Notes: a model not told the origin generated them from the sequence alone. A stretch of DNA of 36,260 nucleotides from JAUWKC01 sp035529895 (GCA_035529895.1 DATKVV010000040.1:1-36260), one strand, 5' to 3'; shown: positions 24,438-33,357, counted from the first letter of the stretch. Translations and numbers: made by a program.

Positions 24438-26129
24438 ATGAACACGGACAATTCTTCAACGAGGCTGGACTTTGTAAGGTCGATTGTGGCCGAGGACTGC
24501 AAGACTGGCAAGTGGGACGGCCGGGTGCATACTCGGTTTCCACCGGAGCCGAATGGCTACCTGCACATCGGGCACGCCAAGAGTATCTGCCTTAATTTCG
24601 GCATCGCGGTTGAATTCGGCGGTCTGTGCAATCTGCGGTTCGACGACACTAATCCTGAAAAGGAGGAACAGGAGTACGTCAAGTCCATTATAGAGGACGT
24701 CCGCTGGCTCGGCTGGGACTGGGAGGACCGGCTGTATTTCGCGTCGGATTACTTCGAGCAGATGTACCAGTACGCCGCGCAGCTTGTAAAGGCGGGCAAG
24801 GCGTACGTCTGTGACCTGACGTCCGAAGAGGTTACCGAACACCGCGGCACGCTGACCCGGCCGGGCAGGAATAGTCCGTATCGCGACCGCAGCATCCAAG
24901 AGAACCTTGGTTTGTTCGAGCGTATGCGTAAAGGGGAATTTCCCGACGGGTCGCGGACGCTGCGGGCCAAAATCGATATGGCGCATCCAAACCTGAATAT
25001 GCGCGACCCGGTTATGTATCGTATCCTGCACGCGACCCATCATCGAACGGGGGACAAGTGGTGCATATATCCGACGTATGACTGGGCGCATGGTCTGGAG
25101 GATTCCGTCGAAAGGATAACTCATTCGATTTGCACGCTCGAATTCGAGAATCATCGGCCTTTGTACGACTGGTTCCTCGACGAGCTTGGGGTGTATCACC
25201 CGCAGCAAATTGAATTCGCCCGGCTGAATCTGTCCTATACCGTGATGAGCAAGCGAAAGCTGTTGCGGCTGGTGCAGGAAGGTCTCGTCGGCGGGTGGGA
25301 CGACCCGCGTCTGCCGACCATTTCCGGCATGCGCCGGCGGGGATACTCGCCGGAGTCGATTCGAAACTTCTGCCGAGTCATCGGCGTCAACAAGTTCAAT
25401 AGCACGGTTGACATAGCGCTTCTCGAACATTGCGTCCGAGAGGATTTGAATAAGACCTCGCCTCGCGTGATGGCGGTCCTGCGGCCGCTCAAGGTGATAA
25501 TCGACAACTACCCGGACGGCAAGGTCGAGCAACTGGAGGCGATCAACAATCCTGAAGACCCGAGCGCCGGCACACGCATGGTTCCGTTTTCGCGCGAGCT
25601 TTATATAGAGCGGGAGGATTTTATGGAGGAGCCGCCCAGGAAGTTCTACCGCCTGGCCCCCGGCCGGGAGGTCCGCCTGCGCTATGCCTATTTTGTAACC
25701 TGCACCGATGTGGTCAAGGCTACCAACGGCGAGATTGTCGAACTGCACTGCACGTACGACCCGGCCACGCGCGGCGGCGATGCTCCCGACGGACGAAAGG
25801 TCAAGTCCACGATGCACTGGGTATCGGCCGCCCATGCCCTGCCGGTCGAGGTCCGGTTGTATGACCATCTCTTTACAAAGCAAGACCCCGACGATGTGCC
25901 GGAAGGTGAGGATTTCAAATCCAATCTTAATCCGAACTCGCTAAAGGTTCTGACCGCCTGCAAAGTCGAGCCGTCGCTGGCCGATGCCCGCCCCCTGGCG
26001 TGCTACCAGTTCGAGCGATTAGGCTATTTCTGCGCCGACCCCGACACATCCGCCGGCAAGCTTGTGTTCAACCGCACCGCATCCCTCCGTGACGAATGGG
26101 CCAGAATTCAAAAGGCGCAGCAGAAATAG
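24438..26129 (+). CDS. glnS: Glutaminyl-tRNA synthetase GlnS
   Basis: GlnS charges tRNA-Gln directly. The 563-residue protein has PEPNGYLHIGHAKSI (HIGH motif) and YTVMSKRKLL (KMSKS motif), plus the GlnS-type FDDTNPEKEEQEYVKSI and the C-terminal anticodon-binding beta barrels with GREVRLRYAYF. Length and order match bacterial GlnS. Presence of GlnS implies that the indirect Gat amidotransferase route is not needed for tRNA-Gln. ATG 24438 has a purine-rich upstream segment (GAGAGTGACAGA). It converges with the TauE gene, ten bases apart. Confidence 0.96.
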   Translation: MNTDNSSTRLDFVRSIVAEDCKTGKWDGRVHTRFPPEPNGYLHIGHAKSICLNFGIAVEFGGLCNLRFDDTNPEKEEQEYVKSIIEDVRWLGWDWEDRLYFASDYFEQMYQYAAQLVKAGKAYVCDLTSEEVTEHRGTLTRPGRNSPYRDRSIQENLGLFERMRKGEFPDGSRTLRAKIDMAHPNLNMRDPVMYRILHATHHRTGDKWCIYPTYDWAHGLEDSVERITHSICTLEFENHRPLYDWFLDELGVYHPQQIEFARLNLSYTVMSKRKLLRLVQEGLVGGWDDPRLPTISGMRRRGYSPESIRNFCRVIGVNKFNSTVDIALLEHCVREDLNKTSPRVMAVLRPLKVIIDNYPDGKVEQLEAINNPEDPSAGTRMVPFSRELYIEREDFMEEPPRKFYRLAPGREVRLRYAYFVTCTDVVKATNGEIVELHCTYDPATRGGDAPDGRKVKSTMHWVSAAHALPVEVRLYDHLFTKQDPDDVPEGEDFKSNLNPNSLKVLTACKVEPSLADARPLACYQFERLGYFCADPDTSAGKLVFNRTASLRDEWARIQKAQQK

Positions 26130-26139
26130 TACTGCGGCA

Positions 26140-26502
26140 TCACTTGAAGAGAATCATTTTTATGGAGATCAGGAGCAGGGCCACGCCGAAAATCCTCGTA
26201 AGAAGCGCATCGGAAATTCCCGTGGCAAGTTTAGCCCCGAGCAGGCCGCCGAAAAAGAAGCCCACGCATACGAGGGCCGCAATCCTCAAATCCACGAAGC
26301 CGCTCTTGTAGTACGTCCATGCGGCGAGCAAGCCAATCGGCGGCACCATCAGCGCCAATGTTGTGCCCTGGGCGTTATGCTGCGATAGGCCGAATAAGAG
26401 TACGAGTACGGGAACGATTACTATCCCTCCGCCGATACCGATAAGGCCGCTGAGGATTCCGGCCGCCAGCCCCAGCAGTAAAAAAAACAGTGTATTGACC
26501 AT
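26140..26502 (-). CDS. Half-size TauE/SafE-family membrane transporter
   Basis: The start is ATG 26502 behind AGAAAGGAT; the longer frame from 26523 has this ribosome site inside it. The 120-residue protein has about four hydrophobic segments, with the family motif GIGGGIVIVPVLVLLFG near the N-terminus and GLLGAKLATGI later. TauE/SafE (DUF81) proteins export sulfite, sulfoacetate or other organosulfur anions, and usually have about 250 residues made of two such halves. A single half would have to dimerise. Given the sulfatase cluster nearby, sulfur handling is tempting, but the gene is 3' of trpC and the link is speculative. Confidence 0.8.
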   Translation of the reverse strand: MVNTLFFLLLGLAAGILSGLIGIGGGIVIVPVLVLLFGLSQHNAQGTTLALMVPPIGLLAAWTYYKSGFVDLRIAALVCVGFFFGGLLGAKLATGISDALLTRIFGVALLLISIKMILFK

Positions 26503-26533
26503 ATTCGAACCATCCTTTCTCACATGCCGGCCG

Positions 26534-27337
26534 TCACCCGAAAAGTTCCCTGAATTTCTCTTCTATATCAGTGCTTTCACAGAGGGTCTGGCCGACGAGG
26601 ACGCCTCTTACGCCTATGTCCTTTAGTTTCTCGACGTGCGCTCGGGTTTTTATGCCGCTCTCGGCGACCAGATCTTTTTTGTTGTCGAGCAGCTCAGCCA
26701 GTCGGCTGGTCGTATTCAAATCGACCTCCATTGTCGAGAGGTTGCGGTTGTTAATTCCGAGGACGCTGTAGCCTATTTTGGGGAAGCCGATAAGGCTGCG
26801 GACGGCCAGCAGCGTGTCGGCCTCGTGAACTTCGAGCAGGACCGTCAATGTCAGCTCAGTTGCGGCAATCATCAGGTCCATCAGCTCGCCGGCCTTGAGG
26901 GCCTCGGCTATCAGCAGTATCGCATCGGCGCCGGCGGCGCGGGATTCGTAAACCTGCCAGATGTCGATAATAAAATCCTTTCGCAGAATCGGCAGGTCTA
27001 CCACGTCCTTAATCTGATTTATGTATTCCAGCCGGCCCTGAAAATATTTTTCGTCGGTCAGGACGCTGATCGCGTCGGCGCCACATCTTTCATAAGTCTG
27101 CGCGATGGCGACGGGGTCAAAGTCCTGCCTTATCAGGCCGGCCGACGGCGAGGCCTTCTTGACTTCGGCAATAACATTTATGCCGCGGGCGCTGGGCTTG
27201 GTAACGGCTCTGTAGAAGTTGCGGCATTTGCTCATGCCGCGAACCCGGTCCTTGAGCTGCTCGAGGCTTTCTTGTGACTGCCTGCTGCTGACTTCAGTCC
27301 TTTTGTCGGCGATGATTTCGTCTAATATGTTCGCCAA
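26534..27337 (-). CDS. trpC: Indole-3-glycerol-phosphate synthase TrpC
   Basis: TrpC converts carboxyphenylamino-deoxyribulose phosphate to indole-3-glycerol phosphate in tryptophan synthesis. The 267-residue TIM-barrel protein has INVIAEVKKASPSAGLI, the substrate-site DAISVLTDEKYFQG, LPILRKDFIID, LLEVHEA and GINNRNLSTMEVDL, ending with GVLVGQTL. All catalytic Lys and Glu positions expected in these motifs are seen. It starts at TTG 27337. An AAACCTCG/CGAGGTTT inverted repeat lies in the 90 bases upstream, without a T run. No other trp gene is in the window. It follows the DUF1844 gene by 90 bases. Confidence 0.93.
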   Translation of the reverse strand: MANILDEIIADKRTEVSSRQSQESLEQLKDRVRGMSKCRNFYRAVTKPSARGINVIAEVKKASPSAGLIRQDFDPVAIAQTYERCGADAISVLTDEKYFQGRLEYINQIKDVVDLPILRKDFIIDIWQVYESRAAGADAILLIAEALKAGELMDLMIAATELTLTVLLEVHEADTLLAVRSLIGFPKIGYSVLGINNRNLSTMEVDLNTTSRLAELLDNKKDLVAESGIKTRAHVEKLKDIGVRGVLVGQTLCESTDIEEKFRELFG

Positions 27338-27427
27338 GCCGATTTGCCCCCGTTAAAAACCTCGGTTTCCTGAATTAAGCGTATATCATAGTCGTACCCC
27401 GCCGTCCTACTGTGTTTCTGACGAGGT

Positions 27428-27835
27428 TTACCCTGCGACCTTAACGTAGCCCATACGGACCTGGTTGAGCAGATTCTTCAGGACGGTTTCTTCCTGTTCG
27501 GTGAGGTTGCCTTTGGTTTTTTCTTCAAGGGTTTCAAGCATGTCGATATTGTACCTGGCAAGCTCCAAATCCGGCTCTCTTTTCTGGTCCTCCTGCCCCT
27601 CTGCCTGCAACAGGCCCAAAGAAAATAGCGCCTGCGTAACAAGCATACTCACCAGAGCGGCAAAATCGCCCCTGGGCATTGGCCCGCGGGCCCGGCGCTG
27701 CTCCTGGGCCTTCTTTTTCTTCTCGGCCCGTTCCTGAGCGGCTAATACTTCTTTTTCCTTTTGGGCCTGCTGCTTCCAGTCCTCGTCAATAATAATCTTT
27801 TTTTCTTCGTCTTTTTTTTCTTCTTGCTCACCCAT
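27428..27835 (-). CDS. DUF1844 domain protein
   Basis: The 135-residue protein has a strongly charged N-terminal half rich in Glu, Lys and Gln (residues 1-50, probably coiled), then the DUF1844 core: FAALVSMLVTQALFSLGL and ARYNIDMLETLEEKTKGN, ending with LNQVRMGYVKVAG. DUF1844 proteins are conserved in planctomycetes and several other phyla, have no established function, and are probably cytosolic. ATG 27835 follows AGGAGTTCTGACT. It lies 44 bases after smpB. Confidence 0.85.
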   Translation of the reverse strand: MGEQEEKKDEEKKIIIDEDWKQQAQKEKEVLAAQERAEKKKKAQEQRRARGPMPRGDFAALVSMLVTQALFSLGLLQAEGQEDQKREPDLELARYNIDMLETLEEKTKGNLTEQEETVLKNLLNQVRMGYVKVAG

Positions 27836-27879
27836 AGTCAGAACTCCTGAAGGTTTTTATCGGCAAAAACCGGGGCTGC

Positions 27880-28374
27880 TCATTTTCTGCGATACTTTTT
27901 CATGTCTCTTTCGATATCCCGTTTTTGCGTGCGTTCGTTAATCGCCCTTCGTTTGTCGTACTTTCTTTTGCCTCTGGCCAGCGCCAGCTCCACTTTGGCC
28001 AGCCCTTTGTCGTTGAAATAAATCTGCAGGGGCACGAGCGTAAAGCCTCTCTGCTCAAGTTTTATCCTTATTTTTCGGATTTCGGCCTTGTGAAGCAAGA
28101 GTTTTCTTTTTCGGTCCGGCTCGTGCCTGGCCGAGCCGGCCTGGGCGTACTGGGCGATTTTTCCTCCCACGAGCCAGCACTCGTCGTTCAGGATTCTGGC
28201 GTAGGAGCCATCGAGGTCGGCCTGGCCCGCCCGGAGGGATTTGACCTCGGTGCCTAACAGGGCGATTCCCGCCTCGAACCTGTCGAGAAGTTCGTAGTCA
28301 CGATAGGCCTTCTTGTGAACCGCCCTCGGCGTCTGTTGCTGCTTATCCTTTTTCTTGCGCGATTTTGCCGACAT
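27880..28374 (-). CDS. smpB: SsrA-binding protein SmpB
   Basis: SmpB binds tmRNA and delivers it to stalled ribosomes. The core reads NKKAYRDYELL-like (here VHKKAYRDYELLDRFEAGI), GTEVKSLRAGQADLDGSYA, and the tail KRKYDKRRAINERTQKRDI with the basic C-terminus. The start is ATG 28374, giving 164 residues; a frame from 28443 would add 23 atypical residues. The ribosome site is weak. The tmRNA gene itself was not found in the window. It lies 65 bases after the first sulfatase gene. Confidence 0.93.
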   Translation of the reverse strand: MSAKSRKKKDKQQQTPRAVHKKAYRDYELLDRFEAGIALLGTEVKSLRAGQADLDGSYARILNDECWLVGGKIAQYAQAGSARHEPDRKRKLLLHKAEIRKIRIKLEQRGFTLVPLQIYFNDKGLAKVELALARGKRKYDKRRAINERTQKRDIERDMKKYRRK

Positions 28375-28439
28375 CGGCGTAATAATATCCAATTGGCGGC
28401 AATTTTGCAATAGCACAGGTGAGCACCTGAAGTGGCGGC

Positions 28440-29810
28440 TCATGCCTGACCGGGGGGTCTTATATTTTTCCCTGTGATTCCGGTGACCGAGTCGCCGATA
28501 TCTTCGCGGATTTTGTCGGCCAGTGCGGTGAGCCGCCGGACTATTTCGGGATGCCGGGCGGAAACATCGTTTTGCTCGCCTGTGTCCCGGTCCAGGTTGT
28601 AAAGACCCGCGGAGATTTGCTCTTTGCCCCTTTTCCGCTCCAGCACAAGTTTCCAGTCGCCCGAGCGCACGGCGCCAAGCTGACCCTCGAAGTAGTAGAA
28701 GAATTTCTTATAGGGGGTTTTCGCCTTCGGGTCCGTCATCAGCGCCCAAATGTCTTTTCCGTCGATAATCCGGTCTGTGGGTACTCTTGCTCCGGCCAGC
28801 TTTGCGAAGGTAGGTAGAAAGTCCATGGTTGTTGCCATCTCCGAGCAGACCATGCCCGCCGCGATTTTACCGGGCCAGCGCATTATGCAGGGTTCGCGCA
28901 TCCCGCCCTCGTAGGTTGCGAATTTGCCGTCTCGCAGAGGCTTCGCCGAGCCGCCATGGTCACCCTTGGAAAGCCACGGCCCATTGTCGGAAGTGAAAAT
29001 GACAAGCGTCTTTTCGTCGATGCCGAGTTGCTTGACGGTCTTTAAGATTTCGCCGACCGACCAGTCGATCTCCATAATCACGTCGCCGTATAAGCCGCGC
29101 TTGGATTTGCCCTTGAACCTCTCTGAGACGTAAAGTGGTACATGCGGCATGGTATGAGGCAGATACAAAAAGAACGGCCCGTCCTTGTTCTTTGTGATGA
29201 ACTCCACGGCCTTTTCCGTGTACCGGCGGGTCAGTTGGCTCTGGTCGGGCTTGGTCTCGATTGTCTGCTCGCCTTCGACAAGCACAAGCGGTTTCATATC
29301 ATTCGAATAAGGAATCCCGAAGTAATAGTCGAATCCCTGCCGCGTCGGCAAAAACTGCGGCAGGTGTCCGAGGTGCCACTTGCCGATGCAGCAGGTCGCG
29401 TAACCGCGGGCCTTGAGCATGTCCGCTATCGTGATTTCCTGCGGATTCAGACCGATGTCGTCCCGCGGAAACAATACTCTCGGTATGCTCACTCGCTGCG
29501 GATAGCACCCCGTCAGCAATGCCGCCCGTGCCGGCGAGCTGACGGGGGCGGCCGAGTAAAAGCTGGTGAATTTGGCGCCTTCGGCGGCCATGCGGTCGAG
29601 ATTGGGCGTCTCAAAGCCCTCGGCCCCGAAGCAGCCGACATCGGCGTAGCCCTGGTCGTCCGTGAAGATGACAATGAAGTTGGGTTTCTCCGCCTGCAAC
29701 GGGCCGCCTGCCACCTGCCCCGAGCTCGCACAGCCCGGAATCGTCAGGGCCGCGGTCGCTGCGCCAAGAGTCCGCAGGAAATCCCGTCGTGTAAAGATCT
29801 CAGTAGTCAT
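28440..29810 (-). CDS. Exported lipoprotein sulfatase, Ser-type active site
   Basis: The start is ATG 29810 behind GGAGG with eight bases spacing. The 456-residue protein has a twin-arginine signal (FTRRDFLRTLG) ending in a lipobox with Cys27, so it is probably Tat-exported and lipid-anchored. The alkaline-phosphatase-fold core follows: FIVIFTDDQGYADVGCFG (metal site), then SSPAR at 91-95, where the residue converted to formylglycine is Ser91, and later IGKWHLGH and FTSDNGPW. Ser-type sulfatases need the radical-SAM maturase anSME rather than FGE; no maturase gene is in this window. The substrate is unknown, probably a sulfated polysaccharide. Confidence 0.92.
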   Translation of the reverse strand: MTTEIFTRRDFLRTLGAATAALTIPGCASSGQVAGGPLQAEKPNFIVIFTDDQGYADVGCFGAEGFETPNLDRMAAEGAKFTSFYSAAPVSSPARAALLTGCYPQRVSIPRVLFPRDDIGLNPQEITIADMLKARGYATCCIGKWHLGHLPQFLPTRQGFDYYFGIPYSNDMKPLVLVEGEQTIETKPDQSQLTRRYTEKAVEFITKNKDGPFFLYLPHTMPHVPLYVSERFKGKSKRGLYGDVIMEIDWSVGEILKTVKQLGIDEKTLVIFTSDNGPWLSKGDHGGSAKPLRDGKFATYEGGMREPCIMRWPGKIAAGMVCSEMATTMDFLPTFAKLAGARVPTDRIIDGKDIWALMTDPKAKTPYKKFFYYFEGQLGAVRSGDWKLVLERKRGKEQISAGLYNLDRDTGEQNDVSARHPEIVRRLTALADKIREDIGDSVTGITGKNIRPPGQA

Positions 29811-29861
29811 AACAAGTTCCTCCATTTCAAAAACATCAGAATAGTCCAAGCCGAAGCGGCT

Positions 29862-29889
29862 ATCATAACGAATCGGCAGACCGAATCAA
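29862..29889 (-). promoter_or_regulatory. Promoter of the Ser-type sulfatase gene
   Basis: On the minus strand TTGATT (29889-29884) and TATGAT (29867-29862) are 16 bases apart, about 50 bases before the start. It suggests this sulfatase gene is expressed on its own from a site downstream of the second sulfatase gene. Confidence 0.5.
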
Positions 29890-29978
29890 GGGCGGTTTGA
29901 AAGGACTACCTTTCAATGGGCACAAGGGCTCCTGCCCACCAGTGTCTTCTGAAAAAGAGGCCGTAACTCGTGCCTGCC

Positions 29979-31505
29979 TTATCTCTGACGGCTTGTGGCG
30001 CCTTCAGCTCTCTTTCTTCGGCCGCGGCCCGGCTCGTTTGCGTCACCCAAGTCTCTTCTTGCCTTCTCCAAGAGCGATTGCAGCCTGGCCACAATGTCGG
30101 GGTGCTGTGACGCAACGTTCCTGGTCTCGCCGGTATCATCGTCCAGGTTGTATAGCGTCAGTTCCTTGACCTCCTCCTGCAATCTGCCGTACCAGCCCAA
30201 CTCCTTTGGCCTTGCGGCTCTGGGCAGGACCAGTTTCCAGTGGCCGCTGCGCACCGCATAAAGAATCGTGTGCTTGTAGAAGTAGTAGGCTTCGTGCGGC
30301 CCCTTGTCGGTCTTGCCGGTCAGAAGCGGCATGAGGTCTTTGCCGTCGATGATTCTGTCCTGCGGCTCGGTCGCCCCGGCCAGCCGCGCCAGCGTGGGCA
30401 TAAGGTCCATCGTGGTTGCAATCTCGTCGCTGACTCTGCCTGCCGGCAGCCGTCCGGGCCAGCGCATGACACACGGCACTCGCGGCCCGCCCTCCCACGT
30501 CGTCATCTTATAGCCGCGCAAGGGAGCGGCCGTCCCCGATTGCAGGCGGGAGGCGCGGTTGTCCGGGGTGCGCTGCCCGCCCTCAATCCACGGACCATTG
30601 TCCGAGGTAAAGACGACGAGAGTATTCTCATCTATACCCAGCTCCTTGAGTGTCTGCATAATCCTGCCCGTGTTCCAGTCGATCTCTTCCACGCAGTCGC
30701 CGTAGAGACCGTAAGGCGATTTACCTTCGAATTTCTTGCTCGGGTATAAAGGCGTATGGGGCATGTTGTGCGCCAAGTAGAGCAAGAATGGCCTGTCCCT
30801 GTTGTGTTCGATGAACCTGATCGCCTCATCGGTGTAGCGGGTCGTAAGTCCTTCCTGTTTGACCGGGGCTTCAATGAAGGAATTGTCCCGCATGAGGACC
30901 GAAGGGTGCATATCGTTGCTGTAGGGAATGCCGAAATAGCTATCGAATCCCTGCCGCAGCGGCATCAGCTCGGGGTGCAGCATCCTGAAACGGACCACCC
31001 CTTCCGCGCTTCGGTCCTTGCCGACCGCCTGATAGCCGCTTCCCGACAGGTGCCACTTGCCGATAGCCATGGTGGCATAGCCGACTTTGCGCAGCACCTC
31101 GGCAATCGTGACCTCGCTGCCGTCCAGGATTGTTTGGTAATCTCCGCAGTCGGACATGAAGTACTCTTCGGGGCCGGGCAGTTGCGCAACACGCTGCGGA
31201 TAGCAGCCCGTCATAATTGCCGCCCGGCTCGGCGCACACAGCGGCGCGCCGGTGTAAAAACTCGTCAGCCTCACGCCCTCAGCCGCCATCCGGTCGATAT
31301 TGGGCGTCCTTATCAGCTTCGAGCCGAAACAGCCGAGGTCGTTGTAACCCTGGTCGTCGGTGAAAATGACCACAAAATTCGGCTTGTCCGCTGAATTCGT
31401 CTTGTTGAGGCTCTTGGTACTGCCAAGACAGCCGGGCAGTGACAACCCGCCTGCGCCGAGTCCGACGAGCTTCAAGAAATCTCTTCTGCTGAATTTGGCT
31501 CTCAT
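29979..31505 (-). CDS. Exported lipoprotein sulfatase, Cys-type active site
   Basis: The start is ATG 31505 behind AGAGGG; the longer frame to 31553 has no signal of its own. The 508-residue protein has a twin-arginine motif (FSRRDFLKLVG) and a lipobox with Cys26. Core motifs are VVIFTDDQGYNDLGCFG (metal site), C90-A-P-S-R94, IGKWHLSG and FTSDNGPWIEGG. Cys90 would be converted to formylglycine by FGE or anSME. The N-terminal part (31241-31386) is nearly identical at the DNA level to the fragment at 33363-33508. It ends in a basic tail (RGRRKRAEG). The substrate is probably a sulfated polysaccharide. Confidence 0.93.
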   Translation of the reverse strand: MRAKFSRRDFLKLVGLGAGGLSLPGCLGSTKSLNKTNSADKPNFVVIFTDDQGYNDLGCFGSKLIRTPNIDRMAAEGVRLTSFYTGAPLCAPSRAAIMTGCYPQRVAQLPGPEEYFMSDCGDYQTILDGSEVTIAEVLRKVGYATMAIGKWHLSGSGYQAVGKDRSAEGVVRFRMLHPELMPLRQGFDSYFGIPYSNDMHPSVLMRDNSFIEAPVKQEGLTTRYTDEAIRFIEHNRDRPFLLYLAHNMPHTPLYPSKKFEGKSPYGLYGDCVEEIDWNTGRIMQTLKELGIDENTLVVFTSDNGPWIEGGQRTPDNRASRLQSGTAAPLRGYKMTTWEGGPRVPCVMRWPGRLPAGRVSDEIATTMDLMPTLARLAGATEPQDRIIDGKDLMPLLTGKTDKGPHEAYYFYKHTILYAVRSGHWKLVLPRAARPKELGWYGRLQEEVKELTLYNLDDDTGETRNVASQHPDIVARLQSLLEKARRDLGDANEPGRGRRKRAEGATSRQR

Positions 31506-31571
31506 AAAAAACCCTCTAACGTGTTTTGGTATATATGTGTTCGCAGTTACCAACTAAGCCTCATTTGCGGC

Positions 31572-31600
31572 AACATATCAAGTATGTCTTGAGAATTCAA
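31572..31600 (-). promoter_or_regulatory. Candidate promoter of the Cys-type sulfatase gene
   Basis: On the minus strand TTGAAT (31600-31595) and TATGTT (31577-31572) are 17 bases apart. A five-base inverted repeat CTTGA/TCAAG (31588-31601) overlaps the -35 region. Confidence 0.45.
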
Positions 31601-31630
31601 GGGGCCAGCATGGTACAGGTCGTCGGTGCT

Positions 31631-31855
31631 CTATTCCAATTCTTTTCGGATAAGACCCACTAAATCGTGAAACTGATGTTTGGTAAAACCCCCAGATTCC
31701 CATTTCACTACCCCGTTCTTATCGATCACGAAGGTACAAGGGATGAATTGGATAGCAAACAGGCAGTATACGCTCCCATCAGGGTCGGCTGCCATAGGAA
31801 AAGCAAAACCTTTCGTCTTCTTGAATTTACTTGCATTCGCCCGTGGTCTCGGCAA
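31631..31855 (-). pseudogene. C-terminal remnant of a redoxin (TlpA/AhpC-TSA-like) gene
   Basis: The 65 C-terminal residues are a recognisable thioredoxin-fold tail: FAFPMAADPDGSVYCLFAI, FIPCTFVIDKNGVVKWE and LVGLIRKELE. Pro before the CTFVIDKNG strand matches the cis-Pro region. The N-terminal half with the CxxC or peroxidatic Cys is absent; upstream sequence in the same frame turns into unrelated GC-rich sequence shortly after 31830. A start at ATG 31855 (MPRPRANAS) looks accidental. The break lies close to the left edge of the GC-rich segment that holds the quinone oxidoreductase gene, so the gene was probably cut by the same event. Confidence 0.65.
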
Positions 31856-32024
31856 TTGTGCCGTCGCCGTCGATGCAGGCTCGCTCGAAAAACACTGGCG
31901 GCTGTTTATTCCAGACCCCCAGCCGCACCCGATTGACCGATATCACCCGAGGACCGGGTGTCGGGGAAATACGAGACTTGAACAAGTGGGCCGCCGGCAA
32001 GGCAATACCGGGCTGATGCTGGCC

Positions 32025-33158
32025 TCAGATCGCAGGCGGGGCCTGGACGGTAGGGGCGCCCGGCTCGCGCTGAGGCGGCACCCGTTCGCGTCGCGACGGG
32101 AGGTCCGGGCACAGGACGAGCTTGCCCTCGAGACCGCCCGCCTCGAGACCGCCCGCCTCGAGACGGCGGTGTGCCTCGGCGACCTCATCGAAGGAGACCC
32201 GCTCGGCAACGCGCGGGCGGATGGCGCCAGTTGCCAACAGGCCGAAGAGCCGCTCCAGGTCCTCCCGGAACCAGGCGGGATGTCGCGCCCGCATCACGTT
32301 GATCGAGTAGACGCGGAGGCGCTTGCCGCCAGGCAACCAACTCAGCGACCGCCTCCATAGATACACGCGCGCAATCCACATCAAGATGGTGAGCAGGCGA
32401 CGCTGCGCCTGCACGCCCGCCGTGTAGCCGTAGGCGCACAGCAGCCCGCCGCGCTTGAGCGCCGCGAACGAGCGGCGATAGGCGTCCTCGCCGATGCCGT
32501 CGAAGACGACGTCGAACCCGCCCGGCAGGACGCGCGTGAAGTCTTCGCGTTGGTAGTCGATCAGCGTGGCGCCGAGCTCGCGGATCAGCGCCGCGTGCGC
32601 GCCACGCGCGGTGCCCCACAGCTCGAGGCCGGCCAGCCTGCCGAGCACGAGCAGCGCCTGGCCGACCGCGCCGGCGGCTCCCTGCACAAGCACACGCTGG
32701 CCTCGCTGCACCCGGGCCGCGCGGTGAAGGAGCTGGTATGCGGTCGTCCAGCTCAAGACCAGCGCGGCCGCCTCCGCCGCGTCGACGCCCGCCGGCACGC
32801 GGGTCAGGTGGTTAGCCCGGAGCGTGCGATAGGCGGCGTTCGACCCGAGTACCGTCATATCGGCCACGCGGTCGCCAACCTGAAAGCCGCTCACGCCATC
32901 GCCGAGCTGATCAATTTCCCCGACGACATCATAGCCCAGCACGAACGGCGGCTGGCGGCGCATCGTTTGCGGGTAAAGGTGGCGCCGGATCACTACGTCG
33001 GTGTACTCCAGGCTCGAGGCGAGCACCCGGACCCGCACCTCGCCCCGGCCGGCCGTCGGCAGGGGAGCGTTGACCACCTCCAGCCCGTCGGGACCGCCGA
33101 AGCGCCTGACTTGAACAACCCGGTTGCACGGCTCTCTCATGCGGTATTTGTTTCTCAT
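32025..33158 (-). CDS. Zinc-independent MDR-family quinone oxidoreductase-like protein
   Basis: The 377-residue protein belongs to the medium-chain reductase (quinone oxidoreductase) family: GPDGLEVVNAPLPTAGRGEVRVRV, FVLGYDVVGEI, QVGDRVADM, the NADPH loop LVQGAAGAVGQALLVLG, and DVVFDGIGEDAYRRSF. The zinc ligands of alcohol dehydrogenases are not evident. It would reduce quinones or related carbonyls with NADPH in the cytosol. ATG 33158 has a strong AAGGAGG site. The gene is clearly richer in GC (about 70% in a sampled 60-base line against about 55% in a neighbouring gene), with an unusual C-terminal extension (LCPDLPSRRERVPPQREPG) and a duplicated LEAGG. It looks acquired from outside; assembly error is an alternative. 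Confidence 0.88.
   Translation of the reverse strand: MRNKYRMREPCNRVVQVRRFGGPDGLEVVNAPLPTAGRGEVRVRVLASSLEYTDVVIRRHLYPQTMRRQPPFVLGYDVVGEIDQLGDGVSGFQVGDRVADMTVLGSNAAYRTLRANHLTRVPAGVDAAEAAALVLSWTTAYQLLHRAARVQRGQRVLVQGAAGAVGQALLVLGRLAGLELWGTARGAHAALIRELGATLIDYQREDFTRVLPGGFDVVFDGIGEDAYRRSFAALKRGGLLCAYGYTAGVQAQRRLLTILMWIARVYLWRRSLSWLPGGKRLRVYSINVMRARHPAWFREDLERLFGLLATGAIRPRVAERVSFDEVAEAHRRLEAGGLEAGGLEGKLVLCPDLPSRRERVPPQREPGAPTVQAPPAI
32127..32164 (-). repeat. 15-bp tandem repeat, two and a half copies, in the quinone oxidoreductase gene
   Basis: The unit ctcgagaccgcccgc occurs at 32127-32141 and 32142-32156, followed by ctcgagac at 32157-32164. It keeps the frame and duplicates the residues LEAGG ahead of LEGKLVLCP. 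Replication slippage is the simplest cause. Confidence 0.9.
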
Positions 33159-33228
33159 ACCGTCCCTCCTTAATCGACATTTCCCATATGACCTTTGCCC
33201 GGCAACGGTCCCTGCCGCCTAACGTACA

Positions 33229-33258
33229 AATATACCGCCATTTCCTTGGGGAATTCAA
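33229..33258 (-). promoter_or_regulatory. Promoter of the quinone oxidoreductase gene
   Basis: On the minus strand TTGAAT (33258-33253) and TATATT (33234-33229) are 18 bases apart, about 70 bases before the ATG at 33158. The gene therefore carries its own expression signals. Confidence 0.55.
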
Positions 33259-33357
33259 GTGCAAAATGCTCCCTTGCACGGCAACCGTCGTTGAATCGGG
33301 ACAAAATCGGACATTCAGAGTGCCCAGACAGGCGGTTTGTCGCCGGCTTGGCGATAG

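Noticed and set aside
24456..25883. Minus-strand frame of 475 codons opposite glnS
   Set aside because: It is a shadow of glnS, which has all class I synthetase motifs.
32550..33173. Plus-strand frame of 207 codons opposite the oxidoreductase gene
   Set aside because: Long antisense frames are expected in GC-rich genes; the minus strand carries the family motifs and the ribosome site.
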